A stretch of 27,556 bases of DNA from the NCBI GenBank assembly GCA_035641235.1, contig DASQUP010000073.1, positions 1-27,556 on the forward strand, read 5' to 3'. The stretch comes from DASQUP01 sp035641235. Lineage in GTDB: Bacteria; Actinomycetota; CADDZG01; WHSQ01. Below the pieces are notes generated by a model. That model saw only the letters and a list, made by a program, of their open reading frames with translations. It did not search any database and was not told the DNA's origin. Position 1 is the first letter of the stretch. Every line of letters starts with the position of its first letter. Made by a program: the position numbers and the translations under genes. This document shows, piece after piece, positions 15,004 through 24,068 of this stretch.

Positions 15004-15912
15004 GCCCGCGGCCGACGCGTACACGTCGATGAAACGCCGGTAGTTCGCCGAGATCTGTGAAGCAGCGTCGGCCCGGGACAGGCTCTTGTCGAGGTAACCC
15101 TTGAGCGCGTCCCACCAAATGGTGCGGCCGATTGCGAATCCCACATAGCCGGTGACGCCGGCGCCCGCCTTCAGCCAGTTGTCCACCGCGTTGTCGTCGG
15201 CGCCTCGCCCGAGCACCACACACACGACGCCCTCGCGTCCGCCGGAGCGCACAAGGTTCGCCGTCGCTTCACAGTCCTCGCGCGCGGAGAGGCCTTCGAT
15301 CTTCCAGATGTCGGGCTCGCTCCCGGCCGCAAGGATCTCGCTGATCGCGTCGAGCATCAGCTTGGGACGGAGTTCCTGGTCGTAACGGTCGCCGTCACCG
15401 CCGACCGACTGCGACTGTTCATCGGTGGCCGGAACGAGGAGCTCGAAGAGGAACTTGCGATCGCGCTCGTGGAGCCAGTCCGACAGCCGCTTGAGACGTT
15501 CGTTCTGGGCGCGGTTCATGTCCGCGTCGCCCGCCGGGTTGTAACGCACGAGCACTTTCGAAAACGCGGGGTCGAACTCCTCGATGTGGGCGCCGAAGTC
15601 GTCCCCATACTCGAAGTCGAAGTCCTCGCGGCCGCTCTTTTCGGTCGGCATCGCCAGCAGAATGCCTTCCTTCTTTGCCTCCCGAGCGGCTTCGGCCCCG
15701 AACTGTTCGTCGATCAGGATGCCCGCAGCGTCCTTCGGCGCACCTTCGGCAAGCGCCTCCTTGAACCCTTCAAAAATGACCTTCTTGGCGTCGGCGATCG
15801 TCTCGGTCTGCTCCGGATTCGGGTCGCCGCTGATGCCGAACATCTTCTTTTGGAATGATCCTCGGTGGTCGAAAGCAAGGATGTACAGCCGTCCCTTGTA
15901 GCCAAGTGCCAT
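15001..15912 (-). CDS. Stand-alone DUF2090 (IolC C-terminal-like) aldolase-fold protein
   Basis: This 303-residue protein begins YILAFDHRGSFQKKMFGI, the mark of DUF2090, the domain fused behind 5-dehydro-2-deoxygluconokinase (IolC) in some bacteria and related to class I aldolases. Further blocks are GILIDEQFGAEAAREAKKEG, KVLVRYNPAGD, FLFELLVPAT, DIWKIEGL and a late GYVGFAIGRTIWWDALKGYL, consistent with a TIM barrel. The likely reaction is aldol cleavage of a sugar phosphate such as 2-deoxy-5-keto-gluconate 6-phosphate, but no other inositol-catabolism gene is present, so the substrate is inference. ATG at 15912 has AAGGAGG with 6-base spacing. The stop codon lies in the terminal repeat of the element at 14838-15003. 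Confidence 0.75.
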   Translation of the reverse strand: MALGYKGRLYILAFDHRGSFQKKMFGISGDPNPEQTETIADAKKVIFEGFKEALAEGAPKDAAGILIDEQFGAEAAREAKKEGILLAMPTEKSGREDFDFEYGDDFGAHIEEFDPAFSKVLVRYNPAGDADMNRAQNERLKRLSDWLHERDRKFLFELLVPATDEQSQSVGGDGDRYDQELRPKLMLDAISEILAAGSEPDIWKIEGLSAREDCEATANLVRSGGREGVVCVVLGRGADDNAVDNWLKAGAGVTGYVGFAIGRTIWWDALKGYLDKSLSRADAASQISANYRRFIDVYASAAG

Positions 15913-16021
15913 GGCCGGCCTCCTTAGGGGTTGGGCACGTTCTCATCGCGATAATCAACCCTACCCAATGGCGGGTTCCACCCGTCCCCAGACGTTCTGC
16001 CTCCTGTGGTTCCATTCTTTG

Positions 16022-16345
16022 ATGCAGCCGGAGAACGCGGCCGACGTGGTCAGGGCCTTCCTCAGGGGGCAGAACTACGAACAGGTCGGCAAGGTGGACG
16101 AGGCCATCGAGCTGTACGAAGCCGCGGTAGCGGCCGAGTTTGATTCCTCCGGACCATACGACAGGTTGATCCACCTCTACGCCGACACGGCCAGACATCG
16201 CGATGTCGTGCGCGTTGCCGAAGCTGCGATTGCGAAGGTGCACACCTACGAAGACAAGAAAGCCTGGTACGAGCAGATGCGCGCCGAAGCAATCAAGGCC
16301 CAAAAGAATGTCCCGCGCGCGGCGCCGAAGAAGCCTAGCGAGTGA
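16022..16345 (+). CDS. Small TPR-like protein
   Basis: From ATG 16022 the product is 107 residues, all helical: NYEQVGKVDEAIELYEAAVAA and the following YDRLIHLYADTARHRDVVRVAEAAI fit two TPR units, with a basic tail (PRAAPKKPSE). TPR proteins act as protein-binding scaffolds; no enzyme motif is present. The open frame extends upstream to 15911, but those residues are unlike protein and lack a ribosome binding site; the chosen ATG also lacks one, so start and leader are uncertain. A GATAAT at 15950-15955 could be a -10 element. The last 4 bases overlap the methyltransferase start (GTGA), so the two products may work together. Confidence 0.7.
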   Translation: MQPENAADVVRAFLRGQNYEQVGKVDEAIELYEAAVAAEFDSSGPYDRLIHLYADTARHRDVVRVAEAAIAKVHTYEDKKAWYEQMRAEAIKAQKNVPRAAPKKPSE

Positions 16346-17463
16346 GCGTCCTAGAAGAGATTATCCGCGATGAAATCGCAGAGCGCGGCCCCATGGGTTT
16401 CGCCCGCTACATGGACCTAGCCCTCTACCACCCGGAGCATGGGTATTACGCGTCGGGCCGGCGCCGGACCGGCTGGCAAGGTCAGTTCGTGACTTCTCCG
16501 GAGCTAGATCCCGCTTACGGAGAGTTGTGGGCCGCGGGATTCGAGGATGTCTGGGAGCAGTGCGGGCGCCCATCAACTTTTACATTGATCGAGGTCGGGC
16601 CGGGTGAGGGATCCTTCGCTGCTGCCGTTCTGGACGCAGCGAATGGGTACTTTGCGGAGGCGCTCGAGGTCGTTCTTGTGGAGCGCGTCGAAGCCGTCCG
16701 CGCTCGTCAGCGGCAGGTGCTCGATCACCACAACAATGTGTCCTGGATATCCAGCCTCGATGAGGCACGCAACGTGGAATGCGGGTGCCTGTTCGCCAAC
16801 GAGTTGGTCGACAACTTGCCCGTCGCCATCGCCGAGAAGCGCGCCGGAAACCTGGTGGAGCTATGCGTAGGAATGAGCGGCTCCGAACTCGGGCTAGTGG
16901 CTCGGCCTCCGTCGGACGGGATCCTCACCTTCACCAGAGGAATGCAGGCGCAGCTTCCCGATGGTCACCGCATAGAGGTGCCTCTCGCTGCCATGCAGTT
17001 CGCCTCCGTCGCTACGGGAACGATCGGGCGAGGGGCGATCGTCCTGGTCGACTACGGAGACGACGAAGCAGGTCTCGTGCAGCGCCCGGCCGGCACTCTG
17101 TTGTGCTACTCGGACGCCGGTGTTGACGACCGCTACCTCGAAGCCCCCGGAACCAAAGACATCACAGCGCACGCAAATTGGAGTGCGCTCATCCGTGCGT
17201 TCGGCGACGCCGGAGCATCTGTTGCCGGACCGAAACCCCAACGCGACGTCCTGAAGTCCCTCGGAGCCGACGATCTTCACGACCGGTTCAAGCGAGCCGC
17301 CGACGAAGCACTGCAGAGGGGGTCGGGCGCGGCCGGCGTCCGAGCCATCTCGCGGCGAGGAGCCCTCGGGGCGCTGCTGGACCCCGCGGGCCTCGGCGGC
17401 CTCGGAGTGCTGGTTGCGCTCACGGGCATCCCGGCGCCGGACTTCATGGCGGCCCCGGGCTGA
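16342..17463 (+). CDS. SAM-dependent methyltransferase, MidA/NDUFAF7 (DUF185) family
   Basis: This 373-residue class I methyltransferase has the family N-terminus GPMGFARYMDLALYHPEHGYY, then FVTSPELDPAYGE, the SAM loop IEVGPGEGSF (about 81-90), LFANELVDNLPV and VLVDYGDDE. The eukaryotic member NDUFAF7 methylates an arginine of the complex I subunit NDUFS2 during assembly; the bacterial substrate is not established, and no nuo genes are in this window. Length is normal. The GTG start at 16342 overlaps the TPR gene by 4 bases, implying translational coupling. Its stop codon TGA is the first three bases of palindromic repeat copy 2. Confidence 0.9.
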   Translation: MSVLEEIIRDEIAERGPMGFARYMDLALYHPEHGYYASGRRRTGWQGQFVTSPELDPAYGELWAAGFEDVWEQCGRPSTFTLIEVGPGEGSFAAAVLDAANGYFAEALEVVLVERVEAVRARQRQVLDHHNNVSWISSLDEARNVECGCLFANELVDNLPVAIAEKRAGNLVELCVGMSGSELGLVARPPSDGILTFTRGMQAQLPDGHRIEVPLAAMQFASVATGTIGRGAIVLVDYGDDEAGLVQRPAGTLLCYSDAGVDDRYLEAPGTKDITAHANWSALIRAFGDAGASVAGPKPQRDVLKSLGADDLHDRFKRAADEALQRGSGAAGVRAISRRGALGALLDPAGLGGLGVLVALTGIPAPDFMAAPG

Positions 17464-17509
17464 GATGGCAATCGACCACCACCCCTCGGGGGTCAGTTGC
17501 CATCTGAGA
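17461..17509. repeat. Palindromic repeat, copy 2 (GAGATGGC family)
   Basis: TGAGATGGCAATCGACC pairs with GGTCAGTTGCCATCT at 13 of 15 arm positions, with an inner CCCC-TC-GGGG. It overlaps the methyltransferase stop codon and lies between the convergent methyltransferase and hsp20 genes. The arms and the C-run/G-run centre match copy 1 (5811-5858). Confidence 0.7.
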
Positions 17510-17525
17510 ATGGGCGGCGCGAAAA

Positions 17526-17552
17526 GGCCGGCTCCCGAACCGGGAACCGGCC
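17526..17552 (-). terminator. Intrinsic terminator of hsp20
   Basis: Read on the minus strand, GGCCGG..CCCG..CGGG..CCGGCC forms a 10-pair stem interrupted by a small internal loop, followed directly by TTTT. It is 26 bases beyond the hsp20 stop. It is the clearest Rho-independent terminator in the window. Confidence 0.8.
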
Positions 17553-17577
17553 CTGTGATGTTGCTCTGACCTGACGG

Positions 17578-18033
17578 TTACGAAAGCGCCTTAGTGTCTC
17601 CGCGCTGTCCGACCTCGATTGCGATCTTGCGAGGCTGCACCTCCTCCGCGTAGGGGATAGTCAGCTCGAGCACTCCGCCTTCGTAGCGAGCGGAAATCGC
17701 ATCGACGTTGAGGCCTTTGCCCAGCGCCACCCGCTGGGTGAAGTCGCCGTAGAACGTGCCGCGGCGTACGAAGCGCACCTTCTCCGGGTCGTAGGGGAAC
17801 CTCCGCGAACCGTTGATGAGGAGAACGTTCTCCTGGACGCTCACGTCGACGTCGTCGGGGCTGACTTCCGGGAGATCCATTCGGATCACGAGGCTGTTCT
17901 CGGTGTGGAAGACATCGGTGGGAACGTCGTATCCGCCCGACTGCCACCTCTCACGAGGCAAGTCGCCCATCATGCGGTTCCACAGATCTTCGAAGTCGGT
18001 CCGACCGTTGGTCAGTGTTCCGAGACGCATCAT
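17578..18033 (-). CDS. Hsp20/alpha-crystallin small heat shock protein
   Basis: This ATP-independent holdase of 151 residues has a short N-terminal arm, then an alpha-crystallin domain (about 40-140): PTDVFHTENSLVIRMDLPEV, the core DDVDVSVQENVLLINGSRR, GDFTQRVALGKGLN and the family end motif ARYEGGVLELTIPYAE, then a short tail without a clear I-x-I. It would bind unfolding proteins in the cytoplasm, handing them to ClpB and DnaK. I chose ATG 18033 because AAGGAGG lies 5 bases upstream; an in-frame GTG at 18039 would overlap that site. The promoter and a HAIR operator lie upstream (18105-18162), and a clear terminator follows. Confidence 0.93.
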   Translation of the reverse strand: MMRLGTLTNGRTDFEDLWNRMMGDLPRERWQSGGYDVPTDVFHTENSLVIRMDLPEVSPDDVDVSVQENVLLINGSRRFPYDPEKVRFVRRGTFYGDFTQRVALGKGLNVDAISARYEGGVLELTIPYAEEVQPRKIAIEVGQRGDTKALS

Positions 18034-18104
18034 CTGCACCTCCTTGCCGTACGGGGCCCCAAGGGGCCGATCCTACTGATTTGCAGTCCGTAGACCTGTA
18101 GGCG

Positions 18105-18134
18105 AGATTAGCACTTTTCTAATCGGTTCGTCAA
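18105..18134 (-). promoter_or_regulatory. hsp20 promoter (-35 TTGACG, -10 TAATCT)
   Basis: On the minus strand TTGACG (18134-18129) and TAATCT (18110-18105) are separated by 18 bases, a good housekeeping-sigma promoter. The start site would be near 18098, leaving a leader of about 65 bases. An inverted repeat GATTAG-N7-CTAATC (18106-18124) covers the -10 and part of the spacer. Confidence 0.65.
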
Positions 18135-18141
18135 CATATAA

Positions 18142-18162
18142 CTTGAGTGCTTAGGACTCAAT
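18142..18162. promoter_or_regulatory. HAIR-type HspR operator of hsp20
   Basis: CTTGAGT-N7-ACTCAAT differs by one base from the HspR consensus CTTGAGT-N7-ACTCAAG. It sits 7 bases upstream of the hsp20 -35 element. In actinobacteria HspR bound to HAIR represses chaperone genes until heat shock; no hspR gene is in this window. Confidence 0.8.
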
Positions 18163-18169
18163 TTCTGCC

Positions 18170-18217
18170 CTGAGATGGCGCGCAAGCGTTAGATATTGGC
18201 CTCTCGTGCCATCTGAG
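18170..18217. repeat. Palindromic repeat, copy 3 (GAGATGGC family, divergent centre)
   Basis: CTGAGATGGC (18170-18179) and GCCATCTGAG (18208-18217) are complementary at the core GATGGC/GCCATC with flanking partial pairing. The arms equal those of copies 1 and 2, but the centre is unrelated and lacks the C-run/G-run. It lies just beyond the dehydrogenase stop and upstream of the hsp20 operator. Confidence 0.55.
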
Positions 18218-18234
18218 CTGCGGAGCGGAGTGAC

Positions 18235-19149
18235 TCAATACCCGAGCGCGGGGTCGACGAGGCCCTCGAGTTGCTCCCCCTGCTTGTAGCGGGCGACGTT
18301 GCGTCGGACGAGCGCCCGCAATTCGGGCAACGCCATCTCCCATGTGTTGGCGACGTGGGGAGTGATGATCGCGTTGTCGAGCTCCCACAACGGGTGACCA
18401 TCGGGGAGTGGCTCGGGATCCGTCACATCCAGAGCGGCACCTCCAATGGAGCGGCTCCGGAGCGCAGCAATGAGTGCGTCCGTCTGGATCAGCCCGCCGC
18501 GCCCAACGTTTACGACCCACGCGTCGGGCTTCATCAACGACAGATACTCCGCACCCAGGAGCCCGTGCGTTTCGCTGGTAAGCGCGGCCGCCACCACGAT
18601 GTAGTCGGCGTCCGGGATCAACTTGGTCAGTTCCTTGACCGTGGCGGTCCGTTCGGCGCCGGGAAGCGGCCGCCCGGATCGATTGACGCCGATGACCCGC
18701 GCTTCCAGGGGCTCCAACATCGCCGTCAACGAGCGGCCGATGCCTCCGGTTCCGATCACCAGGACCACGGCGTCCTTCAGGCGCCGCTCGGTCCCCTCGC
18801 CGGACCACGCAGTCGCGTTCATGTGCTGTGACAGCCGCCGCGCCGCGGCAAGCATCAGCGTCAGAGCGTGCTCCGCGGTCGATGGACCATAGATGCCCTT
18901 GGCGCAGGTCCAGATGTGATCTGGGTCGATCACTCCCGCTTCGAAGAAGGGCTCGATCCCCGCGAATGGCAGCTGGACCCATCGAGCGGGAGACCGCGCC
19001 AGCGCACTCCCCAAGCCTCCGGGCTCACGAGGGTCGGTCCAGAGAATTGCATCCGCACTCTCGACCTCCGAAATTTCCCCGCCGGCCGCGGTGATGTCGT
19101 CGCGCAGGCGATCGCGGTCCTCTGGGAGGATCGCCATCCTCACCTTCAT
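18235..19149 (-). CDS. D-2-hydroxyacid dehydrogenase (NAD-dependent)
   Basis: This 304-residue enzyme of the D-isomer-specific 2-hydroxyacid dehydrogenase family interconverts 2-oxo and 2-hydroxy acids with NAD(P). The Rossmann loop is VIGTGGIGRS (GTGGIG at 133-138). The Arg-Glu-His catalytic set is visible in VVNVGRGGLI, DVTDPEPLPDGHPLW and AIITPHVANTW. The substrate is not readable; glyoxylate or hydroxypyruvate reductase-like enzymes are closest. I start at ATG 19149 (MKVRMAILPE), 5 bases after the zinc-ribbon stop; the open frame extends to 19209 with an arginine-rich stretch that lies inside the zinc-ribbon gene, and ATG 19137 is also possible. It is the last gene of the ftsH-clpB run. 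Confidence 0.88.
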   Translation of the reverse strand: MKVRMAILPEDRDRLRDDITAAGGEISEVESADAILWTDPREPGGLGSALARSPARWVQLPFAGIEPFFEAGVIDPDHIWTCAKGIYGPSTAEHALTLMLAAARRLSQHMNATAWSGEGTERRLKDAVVLVIGTGGIGRSLTAMLEPLEARVIGVNRSGRPLPGAERTATVKELTKLIPDADYIVVAAALTSETHGLLGAEYLSLMKPDAWVVNVGRGGLIQTDALIAALRSRSIGGAALDVTDPEPLPDGHPLWELDNAIITPHVANTWEMALPELRALVRRNVARYKQGEQLEGLVDPALGY

Positions 19150-19154
19150 GAGCC

Positions 19155-19307
19155 TTAGAGCAGTGGCTCGGCGGCTGGGTCTACGTCGGCGCTTCCGCAC
19201 GAGGGGCACGTCGAGTCACCCTCCGCATGGAGCGGGAACGTGTCCCCGCATTCGGAGCATCGAAGGACGAGAACAATCCCGTCCAGGCTCTCGTGGTCAA
19301 AGACCAT
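19155..19307 (-). CDS. 50-residue zinc-ribbon microprotein
   Basis: This 50-residue ORF has two Cys-x2-Cys knuckles (Cys17-Ser-Glu-Cys20 and Cys34-Pro-Ser-Cys37) spaced as in a zinc ribbon: LVLRCSECGDTF, a 13-residue gap, then CPSCGSADV, and an acidic tail. Such modules bind one zinc and usually touch protein or nucleic acid; no specific function is known here. It starts 9 bases after the clpB stop and ends 5 bases before the dehydrogenase start, so it fills its gap exactly, which supports a real gene. No strong ribosome binding site is visible, suggesting coupling to clpB translation. Confidence 0.75.
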   Translation of the reverse strand: MVFDHESLDGIVLVLRCSECGDTFPLHAEGDSTCPSCGSADVDPAAEPLL

Positions 19308-19316
19308 GAGGGAAGG

Positions 19317-21893
<2,577 letters not shown>

Positions 21894-21918
21894 TGGTTAA
21901 TCTCGCTTGGTCAGAAAA

Positions 21919-21939
21919 CTTGAGTCTGACTCTATCAAC
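21919..21939. promoter_or_regulatory. HAIR-like HspR site upstream of clpB
   Basis: CTTGAGT-N7-TATCAAC: the first half matches the HspR half-site perfectly, the second keeps only the TCAA core. It starts 26 bases upstream of the clpB ATG, within the 111-base ftsH-clpB gap. clpB is a known HspR target in mycobacteria and Streptomyces. The promoter hexamers could not be assigned with confidence. Confidence 0.55.
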
Positions 21940-22004
21940 CCTGGACCGACCTTGGCCATTCCTAATCGTTATTTACGACCAGGCGCCGGGAGTCGGCCGA
22001 AGTG

Positions 22005-23930
22005 CTAGGGGCCGCTGCCGGCGGCGGGGTACTGAGCCGTGGGGGCGGCGCGCCCGAAGAAGTCGTCCAGTTCCTGCCGCCCGATCGATTCCTTCTCGAG
22101 CAGGATCTCTGCGAGGCCGTCGAGGTCTGACCTCCGCTCGCCGAGGATCTCCCGCGCCTTCTTCTGGCCCTCGAGCAGGATGGCCTTGACCTCTCGGTCG
22201 ATCGCGGTCTCGGTCTCCTCCGATACGTCATCACCGCGCCGGAACATCGGGCTGAGGAATCGTGCGCCGTCCGACGCGATGTTGATCGGACCGACCGCTT
22301 CGGACATGCCGAACTCCATCACCATTCTCCGGGCGATCTCCGTCGCCTTCCGCAGGTCGTCCTGGGCGCCGGTGGTAGCGAAGCCGAAGACGATCTCCTC
22401 GGCCGACCGGCCGCCGAGCAGTACCGCGATCCGGTCGCGCAGTTCTGGCTCCGACATCAGATAGCGCTCCTCATCCGGGAGCTGCTGCGTGTAGCCGAGG
22501 GCGCCGATCCCGCGCGGGATTATCGAGACCCGGTGGACCGGATCCGCGTTCTCGACGAAACGCGCAACGATCGCGTGCCCGAGCTCATGGTACGCGACTA
22601 GACGGCGCTCTTTGTCGGTCAGCACCTGTGACCGGCGCTCGAGACCGGCAACCACCCGATCGATCGCTTCTTCGAGATCGTGCATCGAGACCTGGTCGTG
22701 ATTGCGACGCGCCGAGAGAAGTGCACCCTCGTTGATTACGTTGGCCAATTGAGCTCCTGAGAACCCGGGGGTTCGCCGCGCGAGGACCTTGAGGTCCACA
22801 TCGGCGGACAGCTTGACGTTGCGCGCATGGATGCCGAGGATTTCCTCGCGGCCTCGGATGTCCGGAAGGTTCACGACGATCTGACGGTCGAAACGCCCCG
22901 GCCGCAGCAGCGCCTGATCGAGGACCTCGGGTCGGTTCGAAGCGGCGACGATGATCACACCGCTGTTCGGCTCGAACCCGTCCATCTCGGTGAGCAACTG
23001 TTGCAGCGTCTGCTCCTGCTCCTGATGTGCGCCGAGCTGATTGCCCGCGGCACCGGACCGCGCCTGACCTATCGAATCGATCTCGTCGATGAAGATGATT
23101 GCCGGCGCACGCTGGCGCGCCTGCTGGAACAAATCGCGTACGCGCGCTGCGCCCAGACCTACGAACAGCTCGACGAACTCCGAAGCCGAGATGTAGAAGA
23201 AGGGGACACCGGCCTCCCCCGCCACGGCTCGAGCCAGGAGCGTCTTCCCGGTTCCGGGAGGTCCAACAAGAAGCACACCCTTGGGGATTCGTGCACCGAG
23301 CCGCTCGAACTTACGCGGGTTCTTCAGGTAGTCCACCAACTCGACCAGCTCGGTCTCGACTTCGTCGACCCCCGCGACATCTTTGAACGTCGTCTTGAGG
23401 TCGGTTCGGTCGTAGAGCTTTGCCTTGTTCTTCCCGAGCGACAGAGGACCCTGGCCTCCGAGTTGGTTGCGCAGCCTCCGAACTATGAAGAAGTAGTAGA
23501 GGAATCCGAGCACCAGGAACGGCAGCAGTGTGACCAACAGCTGCGTCCACAAGCTCTCCTGGCGTCCCGTCCAGTCGATCCCATTGCGCTCGAGGCGATT
23601 GATCAAGAAATTCGGCTCGAGGTTCGGGGGCAGCTCGGCGAACACTTCGCGGTCTGACTCCGCTCCGGGAATCGTTCCCTCCACGGTCCCCGATCCGATC
23701 TGGACGTCCGTGACGCGCTGGTCGTTGATCAGGGTCAGGAACCTGTCCATTTTGATCTTCTCGGCCGGATTCTGGAAGAGGTTCTGGATAAGGAAGAAGC
23801 CGAGCAGTGCAACAACCACCCATCCAACGGTGGTCATCCGTTGCCTGCTGTCATCCTCGCCTTGTGGTCCCTTGCCCGGAGACTTCCTGGTGGGAGAGTC
23901 GTCCTTCTTGGGACGAAATCGATCGACCAT
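22005..23930 (-). CDS. ftsH: ATP-dependent zinc metalloprotease FtsH
   Basis: This 641-residue membrane-bound AAA+ protease degrades damaged membrane proteins and regulators. Two membrane segments (about 34-50 and 128-150) flank an external domain. The AAA module has GPPGTGKT (about 220-227), pore loop EFVELFVGLGAARVRD, Walker B IIFIDEIDSIG and the second region of homology RPGRFDRQIVV. The zinc site is HELGH at 448-452, with the later GGRSAEEIVFG segment and a downstream acidic ligand in TTGAQDDLRKAT. Length is typical. ATG 23930 has a weak ribosome binding site; the charged N-terminus (residues 1-30) is variable in this family. clpB follows after 111 bases. Confidence 0.97.
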   Translation of the reverse strand: MVDRFRPKKDDSPTRKSPGKGPQGEDDSRQRMTTVGWVVVALLGFFLIQNLFQNPAEKIKMDRFLTLINDQRVTDVQIGSGTVEGTIPGAESDREVFAELPPNLEPNFLINRLERNGIDWTGRQESLWTQLLVTLLPFLVLGFLYYFFIVRRLRNQLGGQGPLSLGKNKAKLYDRTDLKTTFKDVAGVDEVETELVELVDYLKNPRKFERLGARIPKGVLLVGPPGTGKTLLARAVAGEAGVPFFYISASEFVELFVGLGAARVRDLFQQARQRAPAIIFIDEIDSIGQARSGAAGNQLGAHQEQEQTLQQLLTEMDGFEPNSGVIIVAASNRPEVLDQALLRPGRFDRQIVVNLPDIRGREEILGIHARNVKLSADVDLKVLARRTPGFSGAQLANVINEGALLSARRNHDQVSMHDLEEAIDRVVAGLERRSQVLTDKERRLVAYHELGHAIVARFVENADPVHRVSIIPRGIGALGYTQQLPDEERYLMSEPELRDRIAVLLGGRSAEEIVFGFATTGAQDDLRKATEIARRMVMEFGMSEAVGPINIASDGARFLSPMFRRGDDVSEETETAIDREVKAILLEGQKKAREILGERRSDLDGLAEILLEKESIGRQELDDFFGRAAPTAQYPAAGSGP

Positions 23931-24013
23931 GCCCGCGCCAGACTACTTCCAAAAAGCCTGATACAGCCTCATTCCGCCGGCGATTTCGAGCTACACGCCG
24001 CCCGCCAAGAACC

Positions 24014-24053
24014 GCCTGCGCCGAGCGAGATCCCGGGCCCGGCCGGCGCAGGC
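24014..24053 (-). terminator. Hairpin beyond the SRPBCC gene
   Basis: GCCTGCGCCG (24014-24023) pairs perfectly with CGGCGCAGGC (24044-24053). It begins 15 bases after the SRPBCC stop when read on the minus strand and is followed by GGTTCTTGG, a poor U-tract. It probably ends the SRPBCC transcript before ftsH. Confidence 0.5.
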
Positions 24054-24068
24054 AAGGGTTGTCGCGGT

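Noticed and set aside
13530..15146. Long frame that would extend the metallopeptidase upstream to 15146
   Set aside because: The extra residues run through the fold-back element and into the aldolase gene, are low in protein character, and would bury the clear signal peptide starting at 14819.
15911..16021. N-terminal extension of the TPR protein
   Set aside because: Tryptophan-rich sequence with no ribosome binding site or helical pattern; the TPR region begins only after the ATG at 16022.
18108..18153. CIRCE (HrcA) operator upstream of hsp20
   Set aside because: TTAGCACT and AGTGCTTA resemble the two half-sites but are 30 bases apart, not 9; kept only as a note in the hsp20 promoter finding.
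19150..19209. Arginine-rich N-terminal extension of the D-2-hydroxyacid dehydrogenase
   Set aside because: It lies inside the zinc-ribbon gene and does not resemble the family N-terminus, which begins at MKVRMAIL.
22827..23657. 276-codon plus-strand frame opposite ftsH
   Set aside because: Antisense shadow; all ftsH motifs are intact on the other strand.
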